From Hortaea werneckii (taxonomy: Eukaryota; Ascomycota; Dothideomycetes; Mycosphaerellales; Teratosphaeriaceae), in assembly GCA_037044905.1 (NCBI GenBank), contig JBAOKB010000007.1:1-64000 (forward strand): DNA of 64,000 nucleotides. Reading direction: 5' to 3'. The notes beneath the pieces were generated by a model. That model was not told the DNA's origin. It searched no databases and saw only the letters and a program-made list of their open reading frames with translations. Positions within the stretch are counted from its first letter, which is position 1, and each line of letters begins with the position of its first letter. The translations under genes were made by a program, and so were the position numbers. Below, piece after piece: positions 1 through 9,932 of the stretch.

Positions 1-261
1 TCACGCGTTCATATCATCACGCAAGTCACATGTAGCCCTCTCCGCCCTCCACAGCAACGACAGGCAAGCGAGCGTTGGCAAGCCGCATACCGACTCGTGA
101 ATCCATAGTAATAATCGGTGCCAACCAAGTAATATCACTTGCACACAATTACCGAAACCCAGCACCTGCAATACATTGCGAGATAGTATCCAAGAGGGCA
201 CGCTTGTATACAGCGGAAGACAACAATACCCGGCGGCTTGCGCCTAACGACAGACATCAAC
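1..261. other. Intergenic left edge, nothing recognised
   Basis: This stretch lies upstream of the DUF1748-like gene. Its open frames are unsupported, and I see no RNA gene or repeat in it. Confidence 0.4.
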
Positions 262-741
262 ATGGTCGTACGGCTTTCCCCCCTCCAGCATATGCGCGGA
301 ACCTGAACTTACTGACACCTGAGCAGCTCGGAAGACTAGCCCATTACACCTTCGATGCCGTCCTCGTCTCTGCCTTCCTCGCCGGCGTCAAGCGCTCCAC
401 AGGCCTCACGTACGTATCCCTCCTAATACAACTATCACTACATCCTCCCCGAGAGCTCTCCGCCGAGCATATCAGTTTATTCTTAGCCGTCGCTCATGGA
501 ATGCATCCTATCTCACCGCACATACACACACCTCCATGCCTCCACGTCCCGCTCCCTCAAATTTTACTCCAGTGTGAAAGGCTAACCCTAACACCCAAGA
601 CCTAGCCTCAAACTGGAATCCTTCTCCGAATCGCCCGGCGTGAAGAAGTGGATAGAGAACTACCTGTGGGTGGGCGAGACGATGATGGATCAGAGCGTCG
701 CGCTTATGGGGAGCAGTGGGTACTTTGAGCGGAAGAGATGA
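262..741 (+). CDS. MCO10: DUF1748 family small mitochondrial protein (Mco10-like)
   Basis: Three exons (262-267, 327-409, 606-741) give a 74-residue protein. Exon 1 encodes only Met-Val. Intron 1 (268-326) and intron 2 (410-605, with a CTAAC branch-like site near 584) have GT-AG borders and restore one frame. The N-terminal motif FDAVLVSAFLAGVKRSTGLT and the C-terminal KKWIENYLWVGE block match the short DUF1748 family, whose yeast member Mco10 (YOR020W-A) is a small mitochondrial protein associated with ATP synthase. The length fits the family. The hydrophobic N-terminal half could be a membrane segment. The start rests on the two-codon first exon; a longer frame reading through intron 1 has no family support. 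The family call is firm, while the mitochondrial role is transferred from yeast. Confidence 0.85.
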
Positions 742-1628
742 TGATGATGATCGGCACGAATCGTTAGTTATGAGGAGCCAAAGAAAGAGAGAGATAGTAT
801 CTGTGTATATGTCCGAACAACAAGAAAAGAAGAAGACGCGAAGGGGGAAGGAAGGGATGTGGATTACCCAAGGCGGTGTGTTTCTGAAGATCTCGGGGAG
901 GGCGTGTATGTGTGATTGGTGCGGCCTGGGTTGGATCATGATCACTTAGAGCGTTGTTACGGCGACGCAATACAACTCAATACTCTGAGTCCTCGACTAG
1001 ATCTTTGCTGTATGAGTCCAAGGCATGGCATGAGGAAGTAAGCATATTGAGAATGACAACAATCACTCACGACAAGAATTTGAGGGGCTAGCAATGTCAG
1101 CACAGCACAAGGTGTATTAGATTTGGGACGATGCAGCGTGCACCGTTGCAACTGTATCCTACAGAGCACGGGATGACCTGCGACGAGTCGGTGGCAGGTT
1201 ACACCGAAGCGAAGCACCTTTGGCTATCATTGAAGGCTGAGCCTCAATTAAGGCGTAGACGAATACCCGTGGTGATAATACTCCAAACCAAGTCGCAACT
1301 CTCGAACCGAATAGGGAGACTTGCAAACCCCCAAAGCCGAAAGTAGAAGGAGAGGGTCAAAAAGTATCCATGACTGAAGAGCTCGGTACATTTCGAAGCT
1401 TTCAATACGCCAGAGCTATCTGCCTCGCCTCCCGTAGTACAGCATAGTAGGCATGCATAGCCAGCACCCTTTTGATTCCACAATTTCAACGCCGCGTGAA
1501 AATAGATGCTGTTTTCCTTGCCGCTTCTTCGGAGAGACTCGTGGAAAGACGTTCCCTTTCGTACCGCAGTCACTTCTGCAAGCCATCAATTTCCCTCGTT
1601 CAACATCTCCCTTTCGCCCCAGACGCGC
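742..1628. other. Intergenic region between the DUF1748-like gene and RPS11
   Basis: The two genes converge here, so this holds both 3' regions. It contains low-complexity GA-rich patches around 730-860. The open frames look like chance and I see no RNA gene. Confidence 0.4.
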
Positions 1629-2331
1629 TTAAAACTTCTGGAACTTCTTGACGGCGGCACCGGTCCTGGGCAGCACACGGAGGACGTTGAAACGGACCTT
1701 TTGAAGAGATATGTTAGTATCATGTTCGCGCGATTTTCTGGTGCTTCGTCTCGAGGTGTAAAAACATACGGTCTTGCTGAGCGGCCGGCACTGGCCAACG
1801 GTAACCTGGTCACCCTCAGACACACGGAAGGCCGGGCTGACGTGCGCAGCCAGGTTGTTGTGCCTCTTCTCGTAACGGTTGTACTTGGGGATGTAGTGCA
1901 GGTACTCGCGGCGGATGATCAGGGTACGGTGCATCTTGGTGGAGACGACGGTACCGGTCAGGATACGGCCGCGGATGGAGACGAGACCGGTGAAGGGGCA
2001 CTTCTTGTCTGTGGGAGCGGGTCATGTTAGTTTCCGATTCGGTTCATCACGCATCTGCTTTCCTTCCCCATCGCATGTTCCATCTCCGCATGCCTCATAT
2101 CAGGCGTCCCTGCAATCCCTTCTGCGTATGCTTCGCGGGTCGGATAACCGTACCGATGTAAGAGCCCTCAATGGCGGTCTTGGGCGTCCTGAAGCCCAGA
2201 CCGACGTCCTTGTACCATCTCTTGCCACCCTTTCCCTTTCTCTTCGCCTGGCCGCGGGCCTTCTGGTTCTGGAAGATGTGCGGCTGCTTCTGGAACGCGC
2301 GCTCGCTCTGCACGGTCAGCTCGGTCGCCAT
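1629..2331 (-). CDS. RPS11: 40S ribosomal protein S11 (uS17)
   Basis: Three exons on the minus strand (2331-2154, 2008-1770, 1697-1629) encode 161 residues, the usual length for fungal S11. The N-terminus MATELTVQSERAFQKQPHIF, the central GLVSIRGRILTGTVVS and the C-terminal GAAVKKFQKF are characteristic of eukaryotic uS17, a primary binder of 18S rRNA in the small subunit. Intron 1 (2009-2153) and intron 2 (1698-1769) have GT-AG ends, and joining at them gives YIDKKCP and SKTVRFN without a frame break. The start at 2331 is preferred over an upstream in-frame ATG at 2349 because family members begin MATEL. The gene diverges from SPC7 across 368 bp. Confidence 0.97.
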
Positions 2332-2699
2332 GATTGCGGTGGTTAGCAATCAAGTATGTCGGGGCGACGGTCGGGGGGTCGTTAAGTTGTCGAGGTGCTG
2401 CGCAACGGCGAGTCGGCTGGCTGAGGTCGTCGTGTGCGCTCCGCCAAAAGTTCGCTTGAGCGAGGATTTCGCTGGGCTTGGCGTGGGCAGAGGCGGGAGG
2501 AGCCGCGCCGGTGCGAAAGTGGTGGGACGGCAGCTGAAGCGGGCGGCAATGGCAGCCAGCCCTGATGAGCTGCTTCGCGGGCGGGCGCGGGCTGTTTGTT
2601 TTGATTCGGCTGACTGGGGGATTCGACCGCGCGCCGCTTTCTTGACTGTGCGCGAGCGCTTTACCGCAATACTAACAACCCATACAGCACACCGCAACC
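2332..2699. promoter_or_regulatory. Shared divergent promoter region of RPS11 and SPC7
   Basis: This 368-bp stretch separates the two start codons and must hold the 5' regions of both genes. It is GC-rich, and I identified no specific binding site or TATA box. Confidence 0.55.
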
Positions 2700-5600
2700 A
2701 TGGCGGGGGTGCACGACAAGGAGAACGTCGCGCCGACATCGAGCGACCCTCTCCAGCACAAATCATCACCGACCAAAAAGGGCGCAAGGAAGGGACGGAG
2801 CAGGAGCATTGGACCGGGAGAGTTGAGCTCAGATGCACCCAAGCAGAGCGCGAAGGATGACGCGAAGAACCGGCGCAAGTCTGCCTACACGCCCGCGACC
2901 AAGTCCATCATCTCCAGCGAGCAGGAGAAGAAGGAGCGACAGGCGGCGCGTCGCAAAACCTTGGCCAACAGACGCGTCTCATTTGCGCCGGAGGCCACAT
3001 TGCACACATGGGATGTTGTCGAATTCATGCGCGATCCGACAACATCGACCGACGCTTCCGACCAGACCAGACGAGAATCGAATAGTACACGATCAAGTGG
3101 TGGCGGATCCCCGTTCAAATCTCCTGCACGGGACGACTATGATGATCAGGAGCCGCCTTCGACCCCGCCAGACCAAGAGGATGAGCCCGACGAGCTGCCC
3201 GGTCAGCCTGCGCACCAGCGCGACCTTCACAGGAAACAGAGGCGCCGGAGCTCAGGAATACCGCCGATGAACTTTAATGACCCGAACGATTTTGGATCTT
3301 CGAGCGGAATGAGCGGCAGCAGTGACATGTCTGGTAGCGAAGATGAAGATGGCGACGAGTCTGAAGATGCTACAGGCACGGCAATGAGCTTGGACACCGG
3401 CGACGATACTGTGCAGTCTGGAGATAGCGCCTCCAGCACGAGTTCTAGTGCGCGTTTGGAAGCGGCATTGCGACAGGCGGCAGAGACGGCTGGGACGCGC
3501 GGGATAGATTATGACGAGCACGGGGATGACGTCTCTATGGAGATCGCAGAGGACACAGTCACGAATGCATTCAAGCCATGGCAGCAGGGTGCACCTGAGG
3601 AGATTGGCTCCGCGTTCCTGGACCAGGAGAATGTCAATCCCTTCTCGCCTGCCTTCAAAGCCAATCTGGCTTCAGGCGCTGTACAGCAACCGCAGACGAT
3701 CGAGGAGGAAGACACTGGAGACATGAGCATGGACGTGACTAAAGCCATTGGAGGTATTACCAAGCAGCCTCAATCTCGCCAGTATGAGCCAGAAGAGGAT
3801 GAGACTGGGGATATGAGTATGGACGTGACCAAGGCTGTGGGCGGGATAATGAAGCGGCAGCATCAGAGGGATGAGCCTGAAGAGGACGAGACAGGCGACA
3901 TGAGCATGGATGTGACCAAGGCAGTAGGCGGCATTACGAAGGCGCAGACGCAGGCACAGGAATCGCAACCGGAAAGCTCTCCCTTTGGTGATGGCACAAT
4001 GGAGCTCACGCAGGTTGTTGGGAAGATTCATCCAAGTGTACAAGCATCGCCGACCGCGCGCAGTGGACAGAAGAGGCGAAGATCAACAACTGCAGCGGGC
4101 TCGCCAGGTGGTGTCGCATCTGCTGCGCAATCCAAGCGCAGACGATCCTCTGCTGCTCGATCTTCTATGGGCGATGATACCATGGACTTGACTATGGCCG
4201 TGGGCGGAATCCAGAACAACGGCTCTCCCGTCAAGAACGATCGCAGGAGGAGCATGAGGCGCAGGTCATCTGGCGTGGCCTCGAATCAAGGTGAAGCCAC
4301 TATGGATATCACGCAGGCTGTTGGGGGCATCAAGAACCCAAGTGCTGCGCGCAACGATCACACAACTTCCAGCTTCGATGAAAACGAAGAGTTGTCCATG
4401 GATTTCACTGCTGTTCTCGGTGGCATTAAGACAGGGGAGAAGAACGGACCAACTTCTGCTCCCGCTTCTACTAATGCCGAGAGGCCTCAGACACCCAAGG
4501 AAACTCCTTCACCCGTGCGGGCAGCAAGAGCTAACACTACGCCAAAGGATCAGGAGCGCTTCACGGAAGCACCCGACTCGGGCCCTATCAAACTTCTTAC
4601 ACCTCTGTTCCAGAAGCAAGCCAATCGTTCAGCAGAAAAGAGCGCTTCGCATGAAAGAGAGAAAAGACGTAAAACTATCTCACCTGCGCAAGCGTCCTGG
4701 ACAGGGGCAGTCTTCGACCCTGAGCGCCAGGCTTACGGGCCAGAGCGGCCATTTGAACCTATCGATGACCATGCTGAGAACGAGAATACGAAGTTGGAAA
4801 AGGAGACGTCCCAAGCCGGTACACCTAAGGCGTCGCCTCCCAAGCAGGCAATCGAGTATCCGAAGCTCCCGTCAGCTGAAAAGCCACCTTCGTCGGCGAG
4901 GAAGTCTCCTGCAGAAGGTTTTGTAGAATACCCAAGACTGCCTTCTGCAGAGAAGCAAGGCTCCGCAAGAAAATCCCCTTCGAGACCATCTAGTGCGAAG
5001 AAATCGCCGATGCGTACGCCGGTCAATGGCAACAAAGCAACGCCCAACAGTGAGCTTCAGCAGCAACTCGACGAGCAGCTACAGGGACAAGAACCGTCAC
5101 CCACGGCTGAGAAGGCACAGCGCACACCAGCGCGATCTACTCACACCACGCCCGAGAGGCCGCGCTCGCCTGCCAAAATCAATGCGACGCCAGAATATCA
5201 GCGTTCACCCGCAAAGCATTCCGCCACCCCGGAGAGAGCCAGCCCTGCAAAAGACGCCAGGTCACATCTGACAGATTCGATCAAGCTGATGTCAACGCCA
5301 CGAAAGGAGACACTCAAGGCTTTGACGCCAAAGAAATCGAAGCAGGGTAGCCCTGCGAAGAGCGCCACTCCTCGTCCAAGGCCTACGCCGAAGGGCCCGT
5401 CAGCTACAAGGAGTTCTCCTGCCAAACAGCTTGGCGATGATTTAGTCAAAGCCCAGTCAAGCGGCAAGCCAGCAGAGAAGGTTCGGCTGCAAAGCTTCCT
5501 TGAGGAGGCTGGGATTCGATTTATGGATTTGACTGCTACCAAGCGTCGCCTGACAACTGCTCCCACACCCTCGAAGGCTCGTCGGACCAGTAGCTCTATT

Positions 5601-7046
5601 GGCGTTTCTGAAGACAGTGAGCCGCGCGTAACGCTTGAGAATGCCGTCGTAGCTGCTGCCTGCACGCAGCCAGAGCATGACATGTTCCAGCACGCTTGTA
5701 ACGAGCTCAAGCGTTATATTAGCGACGGCAAGAAAGTCATCAAGCAACTTGAGACTGAGACCTACCGTGAGACGCCTCCGCTTATCCAAGCGTACATCAA
5801 TGCTTCTCCAGAGCGCAAATCAACTCTCGATGCTCAAATGAGAGATATGAAGACCCACGCCCGACTGCGAAGTAAAGAGATGTGGTATGCATGGCGCAGC
5901 CAGTTGCTTGAGGATCTTATGAAGGGCCTTTCAGGCATCGGTGAAGGCTTGTTGAAGGATGACGAGGTGCTGCAGCGTGCTGAGGAGATTCTTGACCAAG
6001 TGCTTCCGGGGATGGAGGACAAGCATGTCGCTTTGCAGCAAGAGGCCGAGAGATTAGAGAACGAAGTCCAGTCCACATCTGAAGAAGAGAAAGAAGAGCT
6101 TGAGCAAGCGCGATCTAGGATCGTAGAAGTTGATGGGGTAGTCGATGAGAAGAGGAGGTTGCTTGAGGAGCTTGAGCGGGAGACTGAAGAGCAAGACCGA
6201 ATGGCTATTCACCTCGAGGAGAGCAAGGTTGAGTTCGCGGCTGCCATTAAAGAGGCCGAGCGCGTTCGTGAGGCCTGCCGAGGTGTTTCTCTGCAGGAGA
6301 TCGCGGACTTGAAAGGTAAGGTTCTCGTTTCCCAAGCCGCATCAGCACCGACTAACTTTGGGTCAGAATCTATCAAGAACCTGGAAGAGACCTACGGCTG
6401 GTCAATTACTTCCTCATCGGCCTCGCCGCCAACCATCACCATGACCTACAAGTCGCAACTGCAGCTCTTCTTCCACCCTCTGGCCTTCCACGTCCCGTCC
6501 CAGCAAGGGTCTAAGAGCCGACCTAACGCCCCTATCGGACTGCAGTACATCGTCCAAGGCCGCAACGAACAGCCGAAGGAGCTTACCACCACCCTCCGGT
6601 TCTTCTTGCAACTCATCAGAGCAAGCCTGCACGCCCTTCCCCAGTGCGAGACCCGAGTCCCCGACCTTCTCAGCCTAGTCAGCGGAGGCTGGGACACTGC
6701 TCTCGAAGTGGCCGAGTCGGAGCGGCGTCTCGCTCTCGAGACGCTCACCACTTCCCGCATCGTGTCGGACGAGCGTCTCGCCATCGAAGCCACCCTCCTT
6801 CTACCTAAAGTCCGCACCAAAGTCCGCGTCGCTTTCGAGCTTCTGGCCGCTATCGGCGACGACATGGGGCTGAGCACCACCACCGAGATCACCGGCTTGG
6901 TCGTCTACGGTGAGAAGTACAACGAGGGCTTCATGAAGAAGTTCATTACTGAGCGTGTCCACGGCGTTGCCGAGGGTTGGAGCGAGAGTGTTAGGGAGAT
7001 GAGAGAGGCGCTGATTGCTAAAGGTGCTAAAGGGATGAGGAAGTGA
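2700..7046 (+). CDS. SPC7: Kinetochore protein Spc7 (KNL1/Spc105 family)
   Basis: The open frame codes for 1448 residues, or 1431 if an in-frame 51-nt intron (6316-6366) is removed. RRVSF at residues 91-95 is an RVxF-type PP1 docking site typical of KNL1 N-termini. Residues about 275-580 carry a series of MELT-like repeats (SMDVTKA, MELTQV, MDLTMA, MDITQA, MDFTAV), the sites that Mps1 phosphorylates to recruit Bub3-Bub1. The block with IRFMDLTATKRR near residue 937 opens the conserved Spc7 C-terminal region. It is followed by an acidic coiled coil (about 1090-1200) and a C-terminal domain likely to be the double-RWD Mis12-binding module. The middle is rich in S/T-P sites. The family assignment is strong; the MELT count is by eye. 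Confidence 0.95.
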   Translation: MAGVHDKENVAPTSSDPLQHKSSPTKKGARKGRSRSIGPGELSSDAPKQSAKDDAKNRRKSAYTPATKSIISSEQEKKERQAARRKTLANRRVSFAPEATLHTWDVVEFMRDPTTSTDASDQTRRESNSTRSSGGGSPFKSPARDDYDDQEPPSTPPDQEDEPDELPGQPAHQRDLHRKQRRRSSGIPPMNFNDPNDFGSSSGMSGSSDMSGSEDEDGDESEDATGTAMSLDTGDDTVQSGDSASSTSSSARLEAALRQAAETAGTRGIDYDEHGDDVSMEIAEDTVTNAFKPWQQGAPEEIGSAFLDQENVNPFSPAFKANLASGAVQQPQTIEEEDTGDMSMDVTKAIGGITKQPQSRQYEPEEDETGDMSMDVTKAVGGIMKRQHQRDEPEEDETGDMSMDVTKAVGGITKAQTQAQESQPESSPFGDGTMELTQVVGKIHPSVQASPTARSGQKRRRSTTAAGSPGGVASAAQSKRRRSSAARSSMGDDTMDLTMAVGGIQNNGSPVKNDRRRSMRRRSSGVASNQGEATMDITQAVGGIKNPSAARNDHTTSSFDENEELSMDFTAVLGGIKTGEKNGPTSAPASTNAERPQTPKETPSPVRAARANTTPKDQERFTEAPDSGPIKLLTPLFQKQANRSAEKSASHEREKRRKTISPAQASWTGAVFDPERQAYGPERPFEPIDDHAENENTKLEKETSQAGTPKASPPKQAIEYPKLPSAEKPPSSARKSPAEGFVEYPRLPSAEKQGSARKSPSRPSSAKKSPMRTPVNGNKATPNSELQQQLDEQLQGQEPSPTAEKAQRTPARSTHTTPERPRSPAKINATPEYQRSPAKHSATPERASPAKDARSHLTDSIKLMSTPRKETLKALTPKKSKQGSPAKSATPRPRPTPKGPSATRSSPAKQLGDDLVKAQSSGKPAEKVRLQSFLEEAGIRFMDLTATKRRLTTAPTPSKARRTSSSIGVSEDSEPRVTLENAVVAAACTQPEHDMFQHACNELKRYISDGKKVIKQLETETYRETPPLIQAYINASPERKSTLDAQMRDMKTHARLRSKEMWYAWRSQLLEDLMKGLSGIGEGLLKDDEVLQRAEEILDQVLPGMEDKHVALQQEAERLENEVQSTSEEEKEELEQARSRIVEVDGVVDEKRRLLEELERETEEQDRMAIHLEESKVEFAAAIKEAERVREACRGVSLQEIADLKGKVLVSQAASAPTNFGSESIKNLEETYGWSITSSSASPPTITMTYKSQLQLFFHPLAFHVPSQQGSKSRPNAPIGLQYIVQGRNEQPKELTTTLRFFLQLIRASLHALPQCETRVPDLLSLVSGGWDTALEVAESERRLALETLTTSRIVSDERLAIEATLLLPKVRTKVRVAFELLAAIGDDMGLSTTTEITGLVVYGEKYNEGFMKKFITERVHGVAEGWSESVREMREALIAKGAKGMRK
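3711..4431 (+). repeat. MELT-like repeat array within SPC7
   Basis: Three near-identical units, each holding DMSMDVTKA, lie close together at about 3717-3945. Four more divergent units (MELT, MDLT, MDIT, MDFT cores) follow up to about 4430. The first three are similar in DNA as well as protein, which suggests recent tandem duplication. Confidence 0.85.
6316..6366 (+). other. Probable 51-nt in-frame intron of SPC7
   Basis: The stretch begins GTAAGG, contains an ACTAAC branch site near 6350 and ends TCAG. It is 51 nt, so retention or removal keeps the frame. Splicing would join ADLK to ESIKNLEETYGW, a more continuous coiled-coil to RWD junction than the retained version. Confidence 0.75.
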
Positions 7047-7470
7047 GGTGTTGTGAGAGTGCCGTCTTCAATTTGAAGGACTGATATGCTTTGATGAAGA
7101 TTGATGATACCCTCTTTTGGTTAAAATGGTGGAGTTGTCCGGGTTAGGGTGGGAAGTTTTCTATGGAAGAGCGGCTTTTGCTAGCGATCTCCTTTTCGTG
7201 GCTTCTCGTACAGACTTTGGACATTAACGCATACACTGAAGCCCGAAATCGTCAATTAGTGCTGTTGAATCGTATCATACAGGTCTATGGGTACATAATC
7301 CAGTGTGCCGATTTGTTCTTTGCTTTGCCTGTGTACTCGGGAGCGCGGCTCATGACAGTGATCAAGTCCATCCACTCCATCACATAGTCATAGTAATAAG
7401 TCGGCAGACATGTTCTCGAGAGGAAGCCCATCTTACAACGCTCTCGATAGCACTCAATACGGCTCCAATC
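7047..7470. other. Convergent intergenic region
   Basis: SPC7 and the next gene end tail to tail here. I see only probable 3' untranslated sequence. Confidence 0.4.
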
Positions 7471-7932
7471 TCAATCCTGATTCTGCGCAACCTCCTCCAT
7501 AGCAGCCACTCCCTGCTCCAACTCGCGTATCCGCTGCCCTATCCGCCTCTTGACCTCGCCCGCCAGCTCGCTATCGGGCCCCTCCACCACCGCCTTGTAA
7601 GCCTCCTGCACTTTGGTCAACTCCTCCCGCGCCGCCGTCCGGTCCTCCTCCGCATACACCGTCTGCTTCTCCGTCTCCTCCATCGCGATCTCGAACTCGT
7701 CCTGCGCCGTCGCGTACAGCTCCGTGATCTCCTCGATCTTCTCGTCCGCGACGGATTTCGACGATAGCCACCGCACGTAGTTGGGGGAGGCGTGCGACGC
7801 CGACCGTGTGTATTGCGGGTGTGTGGTTGGTCGTGATCGCGTGATGGTGCTCAGTGAGCGGGTGGGCGTTGCGCGTGGGATCGCGAGGCGCAGTGAACGC
7901 ATCAGGATGGCTCGGTGCATGGCTGCGACCAT
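7471..7932 (-). CDS. Small mitochondrial-type coiled-coil protein, function unknown
   Basis: This intronless 153-residue frame starts at MVAAMHRAILMRSLRLAIPR. The N-terminal 60 residues are rich in Arg, Ser and Thr and almost free of acidic residues, as in a mitochondrial targeting peptide. From about residue 65 the protein is acidic and helical (DEKIEEITELYATAQDEFEI), a likely coiled coil. I do not recognise a named family. The frame stays open upstream, but the amphipathic basic N-terminus decides this start. The gene is divergent from the cytochrome b5 gene, with 399 bp between starts. The gene is likely real given its length, coding character and context; its function is unknown. Confidence 0.7.
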   Translation of the reverse strand: MVAAMHRAILMRSLRLAIPRATPTRSLSTITRSRPTTHPQYTRSASHASPNYVRWLSSKSVADEKIEEITELYATAQDEFEIAMEETEKQTVYAEEDRTAAREELTKVQEAYKAVVEGPDSELAGEVKRRIGQRIRELEQGVAAMEEVAQNQD

Positions 7933-8331
7933 TTTGGTGGGTATATGACTTGATATGGCGCCCTGTGATTGGGGTTGGTAGTGCTGTTTCGTTACTTCGG
8001 ACTCAATGTGAAGCTCACCTGCTAGGTACTTCGAGGTCCCGGGTACGTCATGTTTGAGGTCTTGGCAAAGGCTAAACCTACAATCTAAGATTGCTACATT
8101 GGCTCCCGACTTCAGATAACAACACTCGACATCCTTATAGGTACTAAGCGGCAACCTCTGGCAAAGTCGAACTCTATAGCACGTGCCTAAATTTCGCGAG
8201 CTTTAGAACCTGACAACGTCGCGCAGACATGGCAAGATAAGCTTACGTAGAGAAAATGGGTGCCACTGTGGCAAAGTTTCACGGCTGTCGACGCAGTACT
8301 AATCACCTTTGCGACTGTTGAAATACGCTCA
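7933..8331. promoter_or_regulatory. Divergent promoter region
   Basis: This holds the 5' regions of the small mitochondrial-type gene and the cytochrome b5 gene. I identified no specific site. Confidence 0.4.
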
Positions 8332-9336
8332 ATGGGATATCTTGGCCTAGCCCTTGTCCTTGCATTGTCTTGCATATTCTTGTTGACGCAGAGGAAGGCA
8401 ATGTCATGGAATTTGTTGCCACAGTGGCTTTTGCCAGGGACATGGCGCGAAGAAAATTCCTCGAAGACTGAATCGAACTCCCAAGACGAGACGACTGGGC
8501 GCCCTTCCCATGGCAACGCCGACATAAAGCTACCTGAGCCTGACGAAGATACACAGTCTGATGAAGAGGGCACGCCCAAAGCGAAGCCAGCGACTGGAGC
8601 AGCTCCTGTCCCGACACTCATGCTAGACGCCAACGGCAACGATGATAGCAAGTCAAGGGAACGACAGAGCCCTGCACAAACCTTCCCTGCGGCCAACAGT
8701 GCGCAGAAGACTTCTGATATGCCGCCGCCGCCTAAGCCAGCTTCTGTGTCTGGCCCTCCGCCACCTAAGCCAGCAGCCGGATTGATGCCGCCTCCGTCAC
8801 GACCTGGAGTACCACAGCGGGGCCCGCCCCCTAGTGCAGCATCTTCCCTCCGAGTCCCTTCGACAGGCCCGTTGCCTAATCGTGGACCTCCCGCCAATAG
8901 CCAACAGCGTGCCAGTGGCGGCCTCTCACCAAACGGCACCGCAGTCTCTACCCCCAACCCTCGTGGCAAGGTCCTACTCTCACCAGGCCACTCGCCAATG
9001 GACTGGGCGGCTTTGACCCGTTCGGGTAACCTGGCCGGCGTGAATACATTCCAACGCGTGACACCTTCGCAGCTTAAAACTATGACTGGGAGGAAAGGGA
9101 AACCGGCCTGGAGTAGCTGGCAAGGCAAAGTCTACAACATCACGCCTTATTTGCCTTTCCATCCTGGTGGGGAGCCGGAGCTAATGAAGGCGGCTGGGCG
9201 GGACGGCACCAAGTTGTTCATGGACGTGCATCCCTGGGTCAATTGGGAGAATATGCTGAGTTCGTGTTTAGTGGGAGTCATGGTGCCGGAAGATTATGGG
9301 AAGCAGGAGGGGTCGTCGCTGGAGGATATGGACTGA
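8332..9336 (+). CDS. Membrane-anchored cytochrome b5-like heme protein (Irc21/NCB5OR N-domain type)
   Basis: 334 residues from the ATG at 8332. An N-terminal hydrophobic segment (about residues 3-19, GLALVLALSCIFLLTQ) should anchor the protein. A long proline-rich, disordered linker with repeated PPPPKPA units (about 130-165) leads to a cytochrome b5 domain at about 240-322. The heme-ligand histidines are visible in HPGG (277-280) and in VHPWVNWENML (His300). The domain resembles that of yeast Irc21 and the N-terminal domain of NCB5OR. A longer frame upstream lacks an ATG, so a small 5' exon cannot be excluded. The domain call is firm; the redox partner is unknown. Confidence 0.85.
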   Translation: MGYLGLALVLALSCIFLLTQRKAMSWNLLPQWLLPGTWREENSSKTESNSQDETTGRPSHGNADIKLPEPDEDTQSDEEGTPKAKPATGAAPVPTLMLDANGNDDSKSRERQSPAQTFPAANSAQKTSDMPPPPKPASVSGPPPPKPAAGLMPPPSRPGVPQRGPPPSAASSLRVPSTGPLPNRGPPANSQQRASGGLSPNGTAVSTPNPRGKVLLSPGHSPMDWAALTRSGNLAGVNTFQRVTPSQLKTMTGRKGKPAWSSWQGKVYNITPYLPFHPGGEPELMKAAGRDGTKLFMDVHPWVNWENMLSSCLVGVMVPEDYGKQEGSSLEDMD

Positions 9337-9932
9337 ACGCTTATACTATTGCTTGAAGACGCGAGCGTCGGATTGGTGAAGTTCACCATTGCCAATCAGC
9401 TGCACGCTTTAGTGAAAGGCCATTCAGGGATAGTGGCGCTGTGTTCTATATGAGGAATGCTAGGAGGCATTGGAGCTCCAAGGAAGTCTTATTGAGCCAT
9501 TGTGCTATTGGAATTACAGTGTAATATACCTTTCCCCGATTATCACCCCTAAAGTTCACTGGAGGCTTAGTTGCGTAACTTGATGTCGTTGGTTTGCTGG
9601 TCTTTGCCAAGACCTACACATTGCACTAGTGCATATACGCATTAGCGCGCCTTCCCAAAGAGCACCAAATGAAGACCAGTAGACTACAACTTGTATTCTC
9701 TACAACTTATCTTCCTCAAACATTCTCTCCATTTTCGAACGCGATATTTGTCCTTGTCTCTACACTCCCAAAACCTCAAAAGCACGTAAAGCGTGTTCGC
9801 ATACGCGTCGCCTCCCGACGCGGCGCAGACGCGACCAGAATCTGCCGACGCTTAGCCACTAGTAAGCGTCTAAGCAACCCAAGCAAGACAACTTCATTGT
9901 CTGGACGATGCATGTGAAGACAATGTTCTAGA
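9337..9932. other. Intergenic region, likely promoter/5' leader of the KMT6-like gene
   Basis: A short frame at 9669-9917 shows no recognisable family and is probably leader sequence. Possible splice acceptors near 9960 leave open a 5' non-coding exon. Confidence 0.4.

Noticed and set aside
2350..2838. 162-codon minus-strand frame across the RPS11/SPC7 promoter
   Set aside because: Its Arg/Ala/Ser-rich content follows from GC-rich promoter DNA and the SPC7 antisense; there is no family match.
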